NCBI RefSeq assembly: GCF_950100655.1
Contig: NZ_CATNLY010000023.1
Span: 434,001 to 498,000, forward strand
Source of the DNA: Pleomorphomonas sp. T1.2MG-36
Lineage (GTDB): Bacteria; Pseudomonadota; Alphaproteobacteria; Rhizobiales; Pleomorphomonadaceae
Direction of reading: 5' to 3'
Length of the DNA: 64,000 nucleotides
In this document: positions 1 to 10,208 of the stretch, one piece after another
Numbering within the stretch: position 1 is the stretch's first letter
Layout: every line of letters begins with the position of its first letter
Notes under the pieces: generated by a model
The model's database searches: none
The model's input: only the letters and a program-made list of their open reading frames with translations
What the model was told of the DNA's origin: nothing
Translations under genes and position numbers: made by a program

Positions 1-2
1 GG

Positions 3-809
3 CATGCCATTTCCAGCGACCTCACGACCTGGACCGATCTCGGCCCAGTGCTGGAACATGGCGAGAACGGAGCGTTCGACGCCACGGCCGTCTGGACGGG
101 ATGCGTGGTCCGGGACGATGCCGGACTCTGGCGCATGTTCTACACCGGTTCGCGGTTTCTCTCCGACAAGGGGCCGGCCAATGTCGAGACCGTCGGGTTG
201 GCGGTATCCGCCGATCTCGACGTCTGGCAGAAGCGCCCCGGCTCGCTACTGTCGGCCGACTGCCGCTGGTACGAAACGCTCGGGTCATCGGCATGGCCCG
301 AGGAAGCTTGGCGCGATCCTTGGGTCTTTCGCGGCGCGGACGGCAACTGGCACATGCTGGTGACCGCGCGAGCGCGGTATGGCGATCCCCTCGACCGAGG
401 CGTCGTCGGCCATGCCACGTCGCGAGACCTCGACCATTGGGTGGCGGCGCCGCCACTATCGCTGCCGGGATGCGGCTTTGCCCATGTCGAGGTCATGCAG
501 ATCGTCGCCGTCGCGGATCGCCAGCACATGGTGTTCAGCTGCGACAGCAGCAAGCTTGCCGGGCACCGTGCCGGCGGCACTGGCGGCATCTGGACGCTGC
601 CACTGAACTCGCTCGAGCATTTCCAACTCTCGGAAGCACGGCTTCTACTGCCCGAGAGCCACTATTCCGGACGTATCGCGTTCGACAGACGGAAGCGGCC
701 GGTCCTCCTCGCCTGCATGCAGAACGATGGCGACATTCTGGGTCTTTCCGACCCGATGCCTCTTGCGACCGGTGCGGACGGCTATCTCATCGTGGAGAAC
801 GACCAATGA
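3..809 (+). CDS. GH32/GH43-like beta-propeller glycosidase, 5' end cut by window
   Basis: The reading frame is open from the first bases of the window, so the start lies upstream. The first visible residues (HAISSDLTTWTDLGPVL) already have the pattern of five-bladed beta-propeller glycosidases, with a substrate-facing HA-S-DL-W strand. Further in are a GAFDATAVWTG strand, an FYTG strand and an RDPWVF motif, the RDP transition-state stabiliser typical of GH32/43/68. The Glu in HVEVMQ is a candidate acid/base. No signal peptide can be judged. The last codons overlap the next gene, and a full sugar ABC importer follows on the same strand. It therefore probably trims a fructoside- or arabinoside-type oligosaccharide brought in by that importer. 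The exact family (32, 43 or 68) is not settled by eye. Confidence 0.75.
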   Translation, partial: HAISSDLTTWTDLGPVLEHGENGAFDATAVWTGCVVRDDAGLWRMFYTGSRFLSDKGPANVETVGLAVSADLDVWQKRPGSLLSADCRWYETLGSSAWPEEAWRDPWVFRGADGNWHMLVTARARYGDPLDRGVVGHATSRDLDHWVAAPPLSLPGCGFAHVEVMQIVAVADRQHMVFSCDSSKLAGHRAGGTGGIWTLPLNSLEHFQLSEARLLLPESHYSGRIAFDRRKRPVLLACMQNDGDILGLSDPMPLATGADGYLIVENDQ

Positions 810-1963
810 TGCCCCTCGTTTCCGGCAGCGTGACATCCGGCTTCGAACCGCTGGCGGACGCCTTTGCCGCAGGCTTCGCCGGTCGGCCGACCATGGGCGC
901 GGCCCTCTCGGTCCGGATCGACGGCGAGACGGTCGTCGATCTCTGGGGCGGCATCGCCGACGAACGCGACGGACGCGTCTGGACCGGCGATACGCCATCG
1001 GTTGTGTTCTCCTGTACCAAGGGATTGCTGTCGATCCTGTCGGCGCGCCTCGTGCAGGAAGGGCGCCTTGCCTACGACGCGCCGGTGAGCCGCTACTGGC
1101 CCGAGTTCGCCGCCGCCGGCAAGGCGGAGGTCACCGTCGGCGAGGCCCTGGCCCACCGGGCCGGCCTGTCGGCGACGCGGGCCGATCTCACCGAGGCTGA
1201 CATTGTCGACTGGGCTCGCATGGCGGCGGTGCTGGCCGCGCAGGAGCCATTGTGGCACCCCGGAACCGGTTACGCCTATCACGCCATCACCCACGGCTGG
1301 CTCAACGGCGAGGTCATCCGGCGGGTGACCGGCCAAAGCGTCGGTCGCGTTTTCAGGGAGATGATCGCCGGCCCGCTCGGCGCCGATGCTTGGATCGGCC
1401 TGCCGGACAGCGAGGCGGATCGTCCGGCTCATCTGCAAGTCAGCCCGCTGCTGACCGAGCTCTGGGTCACTGAAGCGGCAAAGCCCGAGCCCAACTGGCC
1501 CTATAAGGCGATGACGCTGGGAGGCGCCCTGCCCGCCGATCTCGTCACCCCTGACGGCGGCTTCAACGCCCGCCGCATCAGGGCGGCGGAAATCCCGGGG
1601 GCCGGCGGCATCGCGTCGGCGCGGGCGCTCGCCGCGATCTGGTCGGCGACGGTCGCCGCCACCAATGGCACCCGCCTCCTCGACGACGCGACGATCGCCG
1701 CCGCGACCGAGGAGCGCTCCGGCGGCGCTCCGGTGTTCGCCGCCATTCCGCCCTATGCGCGCTGGGGCGCCGGCTTCCAGCTCGATTCGGAAGCCCGCCG
1801 CTACACCGGGCCGAAATGCTTCGGTCACGACGGCGCCGGCGGTCAGGTCGGCTTTGCCGATCCGGAACGGAGGATCGGATTTGGCTACGTCACCAACTGG
1901 ATGATGGGGCCGGAGGATCAACGGGCGACGGCGATCATCGACGCGCTGCGTCCCTTGGTGTGA
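806..1963 (+). CDS. Serine hydrolase of the beta-lactamase (class C / EstB-like) family
   Basis: A protein of 385 residues. The start ATG overlaps the TGA of the glycosidase gene and has GGAG 8 nt upstream. It shows the penicillin-binding fold signature: an SxxK nucleophile motif (SCTK, near residue 71), a Tyr motif in GTGYAYH (near residue 155), and a C-terminal HDG-type motif (FGHDGAGG). These match the EstB/esterase branch rather than a true beta-lactamase. No signal peptide is apparent, so a cytoplasmic esterase is likely. Its translational coupling to a glycosidase and a sugar importer suggests it removes ester groups, such as acetyl, from the imported carbohydrate. The substrate is inferred, not shown. 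Confidence 0.8.
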   Translation: MMPLVSGSVTSGFEPLADAFAAGFAGRPTMGAALSVRIDGETVVDLWGGIADERDGRVWTGDTPSVVFSCTKGLLSILSARLVQEGRLAYDAPVSRYWPEFAAAGKAEVTVGEALAHRAGLSATRADLTEADIVDWARMAAVLAAQEPLWHPGTGYAYHAITHGWLNGEVIRRVTGQSVGRVFREMIAGPLGADAWIGLPDSEADRPAHLQVSPLLTELWVTEAAKPEPNWPYKAMTLGGALPADLVTPDGGFNARRIRAAEIPGAGGIASARALAAIWSATVAATNGTRLLDDATIAAATEERSGGAPVFAAIPPYARWGAGFQLDSEARRYTGPKCFGHDGAGGQVGFADPERRIGFGYVTNWMMGPEDQRATAIIDALRPLV

Positions 1964-2064
1964 GGAGGCCGCCGCGCCCGGGCCGAGGAGCCGGGCGCGC
2001 GGATGGAGAACTTGCAGAAGCAGCGGCCTGCCGCCGCTTGCCCGCGTGTAAGGAGGAGATGATC

Positions 2065-3366
2065 ATGAGAGCCAGACTTTCCATAAGGCTGATGTTCGGC
2101 GTCGCCCTTCCGGCGACGCTGCTGTCCGGCGGCGCCCTCGCCGCTCCCAGCTGCGGCGCCGACCCCGTGGTGCTCAACGCCTATTTCGAGACCGGCTTCC
2201 CGTTGCCGACCAAGCTGGCGGAAGAGTTCACCCGGCAGTTTCCGAACGTCACCTTCAACATCAAGGAAGACCAGTTCGCCAACCTCCTGGAGAACAGCCC
2301 GCGCACGCTGTCGGAGGACGGCGCGCCGGACCTCATCCGGTTGCCGACGATGAGCGACCTCGTCGCCAACGACCTGCTGGCCAATCTCGACCCGTATTTC
2401 ACGGCCTTCGGCTGGGACAAGTTCCCGCCCTCGCAGCTCGTGCAGTTGCGCGTCGAGCAAGGCGGGCGGCCGCGCGGCAGCGGCTCGCTTTACGCCATGG
2501 GCATCAACTATTCGATGACCGGCGTGTTCTACAACAAGGAGCTTGCCGCCAAGGTCGGCATGACCGAGCCGCCGAAGTCCCTGGCCGAGCTCGACGCGGC
2601 TCTCGCCAAGGCCAAGGAAGCCGGCGTCCAGCCGATCATGCAATGGAACAAGGCGACCGGCGGTCTCGCCTTCCCGTTGCAGAACCTGATGGGCGCCTAT
2701 GGCGCGCCGGAGCCGATCAACGACTGGATCTTCCAGAAGGAAGGCGCCAGCATCGACACGCCCGACAATCTCATGGCGGCCCAGCATCTCGAGGCCTGGA
2801 TCAAGGCGGGCTACTTCCCCAAGGATGCCAACGCCATCGAGTATTTCCAGATGATGAGCCGCTTCATCGGCGGCGAAGGCCTGTTCATGTTCAACGGCGA
2901 CTGGGAGTCGGGCAACCTCGACAAGCAGGCGGCGAGCAAGTTCGGCTTCTTCCTGATGCCGTCGGTGGAAGCCGGCGGTCGCCACGCCACCATGTCGGCG
3001 CCGCTCACCTTCGGCATCGCCGCCAAGGCGACCCACGCCGACTGCGCTGCCTACTTCCTCAACTGGGTGGCGACCAACACCGACGCGCGCAAGATCAACG
3101 TCGAGGTCGGCGGCTCCAACCCCGGCGGCCCGGCCGACATGCCGATCCCCGCGGTGACGCCGGGCTCGGTGACCGAAGCGACGCTGACCGCCGGCCAGGT
3201 GCTCGCCAAGGACAACGGCGCCATGGACTTCATCGCCAATGCCACCGGCGCCATCTTCGCTGCCGGCTGGACGCCGGAACTTCAGAAGATGATCGGCGGA
3301 CAGCAGACGGCCGACGGTCTGCTGAAGGCCGTTCAGAAGGAATACGAGACCGAACTCTCCCGCTGA
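2065..3366 (+). CDS. Extracellular solute-binding protein of a sugar (CUT1) ABC transporter
   Basis: A protein of 433 residues. The ATG at 2065 was chosen because AGGAGG sits 8 nt upstream; an in-frame ATG at 2059 is too close to it. The N-terminus is a classical Sec signal peptide (MRARLSIRLMF, a hydrophobic run, cleavage after ALA). The mature part has the family-1 binding protein pattern: the FPNVTFNIKEDQFANLL segment, YAMGINYSMTGVFYNKELAAKVG, and FMFNGDWESGNL. It captures the sugar in the periplasm and delivers it to the two permeases encoded directly downstream. The 101-bp upstream gap is short, so it is probably in the same operon as the hydrolases. Confidence 0.92.
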   Translation: MRARLSIRLMFGVALPATLLSGGALAAPSCGADPVVLNAYFETGFPLPTKLAEEFTRQFPNVTFNIKEDQFANLLENSPRTLSEDGAPDLIRLPTMSDLVANDLLANLDPYFTAFGWDKFPPSQLVQLRVEQGGRPRGSGSLYAMGINYSMTGVFYNKELAAKVGMTEPPKSLAELDAALAKAKEAGVQPIMQWNKATGGLAFPLQNLMGAYGAPEPINDWIFQKEGASIDTPDNLMAAQHLEAWIKAGYFPKDANAIEYFQMMSRFIGGEGLFMFNGDWESGNLDKQAASKFGFFLMPSVEAGGRHATMSAPLTFGIAAKATHADCAAYFLNWVATNTDARKINVEVGGSNPGGPADMPIPAVTPGSVTEATLTAGQVLAKDNGAMDFIANATGAIFAAGWTPELQKMIGGQQTADGLLKAVQKEYETELSR

Positions 3367-3402
3367 CGCGGCGGGATTCCACAGAGACGAGCGGAGCCCG
3401 AG

Positions 3403-4335
3403 ATGAACCACGGAACGCCCTCCGGAGACACCCGGCTGCGGATGTCGCGGCTCTTCCCCGGCGGGAAGAGCCAGAAGGCCCGCGCCACGGCCCTATTGTT
3501 CGTGTTGCCGGCCTTTACGGCCTATGCCGTGTTCGTGCTGGCTCCGCTCGTCATGTCCCTCTACTACTCGACGCTCCGTTGGGACGGCATCGGCAAGGCC
3601 CGGTTCACCGGGCTTGCCAACTATGTGACGGTGCTGACCGACCCCGACCTTCTCTCCATCATCGGCAACGCCTTCGAGCTGGTGCTCTATTTCACGGTGA
3701 TCCCGGTCCTGCTCGGCCTCGCCGTGGCTTCCGCCATCCGCGGCCACATGGCCGGCACCTTTGGCACGTTGACGCGCACCGTGCTGTTCCTGCCGCAGGT
3801 CATTCCGCTGGTCGCCGCCGGCATCGCCTGGAGCTGGATGTTCGCCTCGTCGGGACTCGTCAACCAGGCGCTGACCGTCGTCGGTCTTGCCGACTGGACG
3901 CGCGGCTGGCTCGGCGATTTCGATTTCGCCCTGCCCGCCGTCGGCATCATCGGCGCCTGGGTTCTGCTTGGCCTCTGCACCATGCTGCTGGTCACCGGCA
4001 TCGCCAAGATCGATCCCAGCCTCTACGAAGCGGCGCGGCTCGACGGCGCCAGGCCGTGGCACGAGTTCCGCTACGTCACGCTGCCCGGCCTCCGGCAGGA
4101 GATCGGCGTCTGCATCACCGTCACGGTCATCTCCGCGCTGGCCAGCTTCGACATCGTCTACATCGCGACCGGCGGCGGCCCCGGCATCACCACGATGGTG
4201 CCCGGCCTCGAAATCTACCGGCTCGCCTTCGCCCATCGGCAAGTCGGCCTCGCCTCGGCCCTCGCCATCGTCCTGATGGTGCTGGTGCTGATCGCCATCA
4301 CCCCCATCCAGTGGTACGCGCGAGAGAAGAAATGA
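3403..4335 (+). CDS. ABC sugar transporter permease, MalF/UgpA type
   Basis: A protein of 310 residues with about six membrane segments, the first at roughly residues 27-50. It carries the EAA loop of binding-protein-dependent permeases (SLYEAARLDGARPWHEFRYV), which contacts the ATPase. A GGAG ribosome site lies 6 nt before the ATG. The stop codon overlaps the start of the second permease (ATGA), which is typical of a heterodimeric CUT1 transporter. It forms half of the inner-membrane channel for the sugar captured by the upstream binding protein. Confidence 0.93.
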   Translation: MNHGTPSGDTRLRMSRLFPGGKSQKARATALLFVLPAFTAYAVFVLAPLVMSLYYSTLRWDGIGKARFTGLANYVTVLTDPDLLSIIGNAFELVLYFTVIPVLLGLAVASAIRGHMAGTFGTLTRTVLFLPQVIPLVAAGIAWSWMFASSGLVNQALTVVGLADWTRGWLGDFDFALPAVGIIGAWVLLGLCTMLLVTGIAKIDPSLYEAARLDGARPWHEFRYVTLPGLRQEIGVCITVTVISALASFDIVYIATGGGPGITTMVPGLEIYRLAFAHRQVGLASALAIVLMVLVLIAITPIQWYAREKK

Positions 4336-5156
4336 CGGCTGCCAAACCTAGGAAATGGCTGGCGCACCTGCTGCTCGCCCTGCTGATGACGGTGACGCTG
4401 CTGCCCTTCCTCAGCATGTTCACGGCGGCGCTCGCCCCCTCCGGCAGCTATCCGAACGGTCTCAGTTGGCCGGACGACCCGCAGTGGAGCAACTTTGCCA
4501 AGGCATTCGAGGTCGCCAACATGGGCCGGCTGCTGGTCTCGAGCACGCTGATCGTGCTCGGCGTCGTGCCGGTGTCGGTCCTGGCGGCCACCATGGCCGG
4601 TTACGGTCTCGCCAAGCTCACCGGCGGCCGCAACAAGTGGATCTACCTCGTGTTCGTCGCCGGCCTCACGCTGCCGTTCGAAGCGGTGATCACGCCGCTC
4701 TACTACGAGGTTCGGGCGTTCGGCCTGCTCAACACCCGATTTGCCATCATCCTGCCGCTGATCGGCCTCTACATGCCGTTCTCGGTCTACTGGATGCGCG
4801 CCCATTTCCTCAACGTGCCGAACGACCTCACCGAGGCGGCGCAGCTCGATGGCGCCACGCGCTGGAAGGAATTCTGGCTCGTTCAGGTGCCGCTCGCCCG
4901 GCCGGCGATCATGTCGCTGACCATCCTGCTGTTCCTGTGGACCTGGAACCAGTTCCTGCTGCCGGTGGTGTTGGTGAGGGATCCGAGCCTGCGCACCATG
5001 GCCGGCGCCCTCGGCGCCTTCCAGGGGCAATGGGGCACCGACGTGCCACTGCTCTGCGCCGGCTCGCTGCTCATTCTGGCCCCGACCGTCCTCCTGTTTC
5101 TCGCCTTCCAGCGCCACTTCGTCGCGGCGCTCCTTCAGGGCTCGGTCAAGGGATGA
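4332..5156 (+). CDS. ABC sugar transporter permease, MalG/UgpE type
   Basis: A protein of 274 residues that starts inside the stop of the first permease gene. It has a membrane anchor at about residues 10-30, several further hydrophobic helices, and the EAA motif (LTEAAQLDGATRWKEFWLVQ) followed by the LPLARPA region. It pairs with the MalF-type partner to form the translocation pore. The length and motif order are normal for the family and nothing appears truncated. Confidence 0.93.
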   Translation: MTAAKPRKWLAHLLLALLMTVTLLPFLSMFTAALAPSGSYPNGLSWPDDPQWSNFAKAFEVANMGRLLVSSTLIVLGVVPVSVLAATMAGYGLAKLTGGRNKWIYLVFVAGLTLPFEAVITPLYYEVRAFGLLNTRFAIILPLIGLYMPFSVYWMRAHFLNVPNDLTEAAQLDGATRWKEFWLVQVPLARPAIMSLTILLFLWTWNQFLLPVVLVRDPSLRTMAGALGAFQGQWGTDVPLLCAGSLLILAPTVLLFLAFQRHFVAALLQGSVKG

Positions 5157-5207
5157 GGAGCCGGTTCGGGAAAAGCGGGCGTTAGCCCCCGCATGGGAGA
5201 TACCTCT

Positions 5208-6281
5208 ATGGCTGGACTGAAACTTCAGGACGTGCGCAAGAACTTCGGCACCGTCGAGGTGATCAAGGGCGTGGATCTCGACGTCGAGCACGGCGAGTTC
5301 GTGGTCTTCGTCGGCCCGTCCGGTTGCGGCAAGTCCACATTGCTCAGGATGGTCGCGGGGCTGGAGGAAACGACCTCGGGCCGGATAGAAATCGGCGGCC
5401 GGCTCGTCAACGACGTCGAGCCGCGCGACCGTGGCGTCGCCATGGTGTTCCAGTCCTACGCGCTCTACCCGCACATGAGCGTCTACGACAACGTCGGTTT
5501 CGGCCTGAAGCTCGCAGGCACCCCCAAGGATGTGCGCGACGCCAAGATCCGGGCGGCGGCGCGGGTGCTGCAGATGGAGCATTTGCTCGACCGCAAGCCG
5601 GCCCAGCTCTCGGGCGGCCAGCGGCAGCGCGTCGCCATCGGCCGGGCCATCGTGCGCGAGCCCGACGTATTCCTGTTCGACGAGCCTCTCAGCAACCTCG
5701 ACGCAGCGCTGCGCGTCGACATGCGGATGGAACTCGCCCGCCTGCACACCGACCTCGGCGCCACCATGATCTATGTGACGCACGACCAAGTGGAAGCCAT
5801 GACGCTGGCCGACAAGATCGTCGTGCTGCAGGGCGGCATCGTGCAACAGATCGGCTCGCCGCTGGAACTCTACAACCACCCGACCAACCTGTTCGTCGCC
5901 GGCTTCATCGGCTCGCCCAAGATGAACTTTATCGAGGTGACCGTCGATGGCGCCACCGACGATGGCGTCCGCATCGCAAGCCCGCTGCTCGCCTCTCCCG
6001 CCATCGTCGATCAACGGCAAGGCATGGCGCAGGGTGGCAGGCTGACCCTAGGCGTCCGGCCCCACGCGCTCCAGCTTGACGACACCGGACCGATCGGCGG
6101 CGTCGTGACGCTGGTCGAGCGCCTCGGCAACGAGACCATCGTCCGCGTCCGTCTCGATGGCGCGACGGAGATGACCGCCGCCCTGGCTGGCCAGAGGGAG
6201 GTGGCATTGGATGCACCCGTTCGCCTCGGTTTCACGCCGGCCGACGCGCACCTTTTTGCCGCCGGCGGAAAACGGCTTTAG
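5208..6281 (+). CDS. Sugar ABC transporter ATPase, MalK/UgpC/MsmX type
   Basis: A protein of 357 residues. The ATG at 5208 has GGGAGA 7 nt upstream, whereas the earlier in-frame ATG at 5193 has no ribosome site. Walker A is GPSGCGKST (residues 36-44), the signature is LSGGQ, Walker B is [13 protein letters not shown], and the switch His is in [10 protein letters not shown]. The C-terminal third carries TOBE-type regulatory repeats ([10 protein letters not shown] onwards), as in MalK. It powers the two permeases encoded upstream and is the last gene of the operon. Confidence 0.95.
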   Translation: MAGLKLQDVRKNFGTVEVIKGVDLDVEHGEFVVFVGPSGCGKSTLLRMVAGLEETTSGRIEIGGRLVNDVEPRDRGVAMVFQSYALYPHMSVYDNVGFGLKLAGTPKDVRDAKIRAAARVLQMEHLLDRKPAQLSGGQRQRVAIGRAIVREPDVFLFDEPLSNLDAALRVDMRMELARLHTDLGATMIYVTHDQVEAMTLADKIVVLQGGIVQQIGSPLELYNHPTNLFVAGFIGSPKMNFIEVTVDGATDDGVRIASPLLASPAIVDQRQGMAQGGRLTLGVRPHALQLDDTGPIGGVVTLVERLGNETIVRVRLDGATEMTAALAGQREVALDAPVRLGFTPADAHLFAAGGKRL

Positions 6282-6820
6282 CGGCGCGGCTAGGCGATGC
6301 CATCGGCCGAAGCAGGTTCGATGGATGCCGCGCCACAAGCTGCCATCAGCGCTTGCCCCTCCGATGTCGAGTTCGGCGCCGGATGCCAAGTGCGCGCCTT
6401 TCGGGTGGGAGCAGGTTCGCTCCACAAGGATCATGGCCACCTGCAAGACAGGTAGCCACGTAGAGAACGACTGGGCAGGACGGCGTGAGACGTCATATGG
6501 TCGGGACGCGCCAGCGCTCCGGAAACCGCATACCATCCGCTCTCTGTTCGCCGGTGCCGCCTTCGGCTCGCTCCATACCGATTTGGCGACGATGCCTCCC
6601 GGCCGACCGCCCCGAACGCGTCGTCACCCTTCCTCGCCCCTTGTCTTCAAATGGTTTTGCCGACAAAGCCCTTTTTCCCGGCTTCCGTTTGGGCCGCTTT
6701 GCCACACGGGCTTTTTTGCCGTTCAATTTCGTGCCGATGGGGTTGCACGGCTGAACGAACTGTGGCAGGAGAACGCCCGTCCCCGACGATCGGTCGCGAG
6801 GCCAATCGGCGGACGAAGAT
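6282..6820. other. Gene-free stretch between the sugar operon and tRNA-Thr
   Basis: No convincing coding region. Long frames here have no ribosome site and no recognisable family. A lysine/arginine-rich frame on the minus strand (about 6493-6726) begins only at a TTG and is judged spurious. The promoter of the tRNA gene should lie at the right end. Confidence 0.5.
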
Positions 6821-6915
<95 letters not shown>

Positions 6916-7362
6916 ACGTTTTTCCGCTGCTTAATGCTGACCGGCGATCTTGGTCTCTGTCGGCTGCCGTTGATGCCCACGAGGCTACGTGATCCGGATA
7001 TGGCAACGCTGGAACATCACCAAAAAGGTAGCAACACAGCGCAATGCAATTGCGGTCATGAAACACAATCCGTAACGCGGTTCAGACCGAGCAGTGACAA
7101 CCGCTCTGCGCTGATCGCGGGCAGGCACGGTTCCAGCGAGACGATCAGGCTACAGCGTGGAAGAGCGCTGATTCCGGCAAATGCGCCCTTGAAGACCCGA
7201 AGTATACGCGGTTACCCTGGTGTGTCGCCATCGCGCCACATGCGCCGAATTTATTGCCATAGTCAAATAGACCATTGCTGCTTGATAATGTTACTGAATA
7301 TTGTTCTTGCCGTGTTTTAGCACGTTTTGCGCGAACGGCGTTGCCGTCGGGGCGGGGCAGAT
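6916..7362. other. Leader of autotransporter 1, no gene seen
   Basis: Between the attachment repeat and the autotransporter start there is no supported gene. The right part (about 7255-7310) is AT-richer than its surroundings and has TTGCTG/TTGATA and TGAATATTG elements that could be a sigma70 promoter for the autotransporter. This is a weak inference. Confidence 0.35.
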
Positions 7363-10107
7363 ATGACGAAGATGGTTGGGGCCCGGGCGGGCCTTGTGCG
7401 CAGCGTATCCTTGTCCGCACTGGCTATGACCGGCGTCTTTGGGGTCCCCGCCGCGCGCGCCGCCGACACAACCATCTCCGTCGATACCGCCGTCGACCAG
7501 GTCTGGACGTCGGATAGTTTCATCATCGCCCATGGCGTGACCCTGGAATCGTTCGCTCCGGTCAGCACCGATTCCACAGTCGGTACGCTAACGGTCAACG
7601 GCACCATCAACGAAAGCGATCCGACCGACAACGGTGGCGCGGTCAACGTCTTTGAGCACGGCGTCGTCGATGCCATCGACATCGCGCTTGGCGGCACCGT
7701 TTCGGGCACCTTCCGGGGCATCAACATTCGCGAGGCGACGATCACCTCGATCGCCAACGCCGGCACCCTATCGGGCGGCCAGGAAGCCATCGACAATTAC
7801 CAGGGCAACATCGGCTCGATCGTCAACAGCGGCGACATGTCAGGCTCCCGCTATGTCATCCTCAATCAGTTGGGCACCGTCGGCTCGATCACCAACACCG
7901 CGTCCGGCCAGTTGATCGGCACCGCAGACCGCGCGAACGGTATTACCAACAACGGGACGATCACCGGCGCCATCGTCAACGATGGCTTGATCGACATGTC
8001 TAGCACGACAGTGAACAGCTACACTGGAACCTACCAGGAGACACAGGCCAACCCAATTGGCATCTACAATCTAGGTTCGGTGGTCTCCATCACTAACTCT
8101 GGAACGATTCGCGCTACCGGCACGGCTAACGCGATGGGCATTGAAAACGACAACGGAGCCGACACCGCTACTATCGGTACGCTGACCAACACCGGTTCGA
8201 TCGTCACCAACAGCTATTCCAACGTAACCGGTTCAGATCAGGCCTATGCGACCGGCATCGTGAGCTGGGGCGGTTCGATCGGCACACTAAACAACAGCGG
8301 CTCAATCGCTGCCACAGGCTATACGACCACCGGCTGCACTTCGTCGATAAGCACCGACAGCTGCAAGGGAGCCTATGCGTATGGCATGTGGCTTTACGGG
8401 ACGAACATCACAACGCTCGAAAATTCCGGAGCGATTTCAGGCCTGATCGCCGACGGCAACACCGACGGTTGGGGTTACGGCATCAAAGCCAGTGCTGGCA
8501 CCACGATCTCTACGTTCGAAAACTCAGGGACGATTTCTGGGTCGACAGACGGCCTCAACAACAGCGCCGCTATAACGAACCTGAACAACACGGGAACCAT
8601 TCGCGGGGCGACCCGGGCTGGCATCCGGACCACGAGCTCTGGATCAATTGGTACGATCGACAACTCCGGCACCATTTCCGGCGAGTACGGCATCTATGAA
8701 TCCGGTGCCGCTGCGACCATCGGCTCGATCGTCAACACCGGAACGATCTCCGGCAACCTCGTCGCCATCACCCTCAGCACGGCCTCGACCATCACCAACT
8801 CCGGGGTGATCAGGGGCGGAACGAACTCAGTCCCGACCACGTCGATCCTGTTCGGCGCTAACGGCAACAGCCTCAACATCCTGCCAACCGCTCAGTTCTA
8901 CGGCGTGGTCGACTATAACAATACCACCGGCAACACCACGACCTTCGGCGCTGGCAGCTACTCCGTGCCGGCCTCCAACTATCTCGAAGCCAGCAACACG
9001 ATCACCCTCAACAACTCCAAGCAGTTTCTGATCCTTGACCATCCCAACTCGACCGGCACCATCAACGTCGTCGCCTTGTCGGCAGGTGATCAGTCGGCCA
9101 CTCAGTATACGGCATCGGTGTCGGATGTGATCGGCAGTATCGTTGCGCTCGACGTGGCGCGCCCCGATCAGGTGACCATCGGCGACAGTACGATTTCGGC
9201 CCTGCAATATGGCGAGGGGAAGCCTGAGACCAAGGCGGCCAGGGCGCTGCGTCAACTGGGCGACGGGTTGGTCGTCGATGGCTATGGCAACCTGTTCTGG
9301 GCGCGCGCCTTCGGTGGCCTGCGCTACCAACAGGGAAACAATGGCGATCCGGCCAGCCACACTTCGCACTATGGGATCATTTCCGGCGTCGATCATCAGT
9401 TTGAAAACTATCGCCTGGGCTTCTTCGGCGGAGCGGGCAGTGTGCGGACCGCCACCTCCGGCAACGCCTCCGTCACCACGGGCGACACCGGCTTCGTTGG
9501 CGTTTACGGCTCGGTCAAGCTTCATGGTCTGCAATGGAACGCCTCACTGACCGCTGGTGGCATCGACAACGAGGCCAGCCGCTCCATCAACAACGGCGCG
9601 CAAACCGCTTCCGGCAATTTCACGGGCTGGTACGTTTCTCCGGAACTGGCGGTGAGTACCACCTATGCGTTGGCTTCCCGGTGGGAGGTCACGCCCAGCG
9701 CCAAGCTGCGCTATACGGGCGCTTTCTACGATGCCTACAACGAAAGCGGTTCCTCGCAGAACGTAAACTACGATTCCCGCGAAACCCATTCGCTGGACGG
9801 GCGCCTGCAAGTCGAACTCAAGCACACCATGGTGCTGCCAACGGGGCTGCCGGCCTCGGTCATCGCCACCGCCGCCTTGGGGGACACTCAGTATCTCGGT
9901 TCTGGCAAGACCCATGCGAGCCTCCAGAACAACGAGTTCACTCTCTCGAGTTCTGGAGACAAGAACGTGGTGGGCGCGACCCTCGGTCTCGGGTTCGATG
10001 CCATGGTGTCCAAGCGCGCGGCTGTCTACGGCAGCATCGATGGCACGCTCTACAGCGATGATTCGGTTGGGGCGTCGGGGCGGCTGGGGCTGAAGGTGGC
10101 CTTCTAG
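7363..10107 (+). CDS. Autotransporter (type Va) with beta-helix passenger, copy 1
   Basis: A protein of 914 residues from the ATG at 7363 (a GGGGCGGGG run precedes it; a TTG at 7327 is the upstream alternative). The signal peptide ends near VPAARA-A (residue 34). The passenger, to about residue 480, is built of degenerate repeats of the type I-x-N-x-GTI-x-G, a beta-helix with no recognisable catalytic motif. Two cysteines eight residues apart (near 325 and 334) are unusual for a secreted autotransporter passenger. The C-terminal ~290 residues form the autotransporter beta-barrel (ARAFGGLRYQ, SGVDHQFENYRLGFFGGAGS) ending in Phe, the outer-membrane assembly signal. The barrel and linker closely match the protein encoded at 22820-25210. 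The passenger would be displayed on, or released from, the cell surface. Its role (adhesion?) is unknown. Confidence 0.88.
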   Translation: MTKMVGARAGLVRSVSLSALAMTGVFGVPAARAADTTISVDTAVDQVWTSDSFIIAHGVTLESFAPVSTDSTVGTLTVNGTINESDPTDNGGAVNVFEHGVVDAIDIALGGTVSGTFRGINIREATITSIANAGTLSGGQEAIDNYQGNIGSIVNSGDMSGSRYVILNQLGTVGSITNTASGQLIGTADRANGITNNGTITGAIVNDGLIDMSSTTVNSYTGTYQETQANPIGIYNLGSVVSITNSGTIRATGTANAMGIENDNGADTATIGTLTNTGSIVTNSYSNVTGSDQAYATGIVSWGGSIGTLNNSGSIAATGYTTTGCTSSISTDSCKGAYAYGMWLYGTNITTLENSGAISGLIADGNTDGWGYGIKASAGTTISTFENSGTISGSTDGLNNSAAITNLNNTGTIRGATRAGIRTTSSGSIGTIDNSGTISGEYGIYESGAAATIGSIVNTGTISGNLVAITLSTASTITNSGVIRGGTNSVPTTSILFGANGNSLNILPTAQFYGVVDYNNTTGNTTTFGAGSYSVPASNYLEASNTITLNNSKQFLILDHPNSTGTINVVALSAGDQSATQYTASVSDVIGSIVALDVARPDQVTIGDSTISALQYGEGKPETKAARALRQLGDGLVVDGYGNLFWARAFGGLRYQQGNNGDPASHTSHYGIISGVDHQFENYRLGFFGGAGSVRTATSGNASVTTGDTGFVGVYGSVKLHGLQWNASLTAGGIDNEASRSINNGAQTASGNFTGWYVSPELAVSTTYALASRWEVTPSAKLRYTGAFYDAYNESGSSQNVNYDSRETHSLDGRLQVELKHTMVLPTGLPASVIATAALGDTQYLGSGKTHASLQNNEFTLSSSGDKNVVGATLGLGFDAMVSKRAAVYGSIDGTLYSDDSVGASGRLGLKVAF

Positions 10108-10151
10108 CGAGAAGTAGCCAATCGAGGCGGGGAGCTTGAACTCAGATGAAG

Positions 10152-10190
10152 AAGCCAGAGCCAATCAAAGTTGGCTCTGGCTTTTCTGTT
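10152..10190 (+). terminator. Rho-independent terminator after autotransporter 1
   Basis: A perfect 13-bp stem AAGCCAGAGCCAA / TTGGCTCTGGCTT with a 6-nt loop is followed by CTTTTCTGTTT. It sits 44 bp past the stop codon. Because AAAAG also flags the other side, it may serve the convergent DUF6641 gene as well. Confidence 0.85.
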
Positions 10191-10208
10191 TGGCAGTCGT
10201 GGCGACAG

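Noticed and set aside
2643..4331. Long in-frame extension upstream of the second permease
   Set aside because: It is the off-frame reading of the binding-protein and first permease genes; the real start overlaps the first permease stop.
6493..6726. Lys/Arg-rich 77-residue frame on the minus strand near tRNA-Thr
   Set aside because: It begins only at TTG, has no ribosome site and no recognised family; the bias follows base composition.
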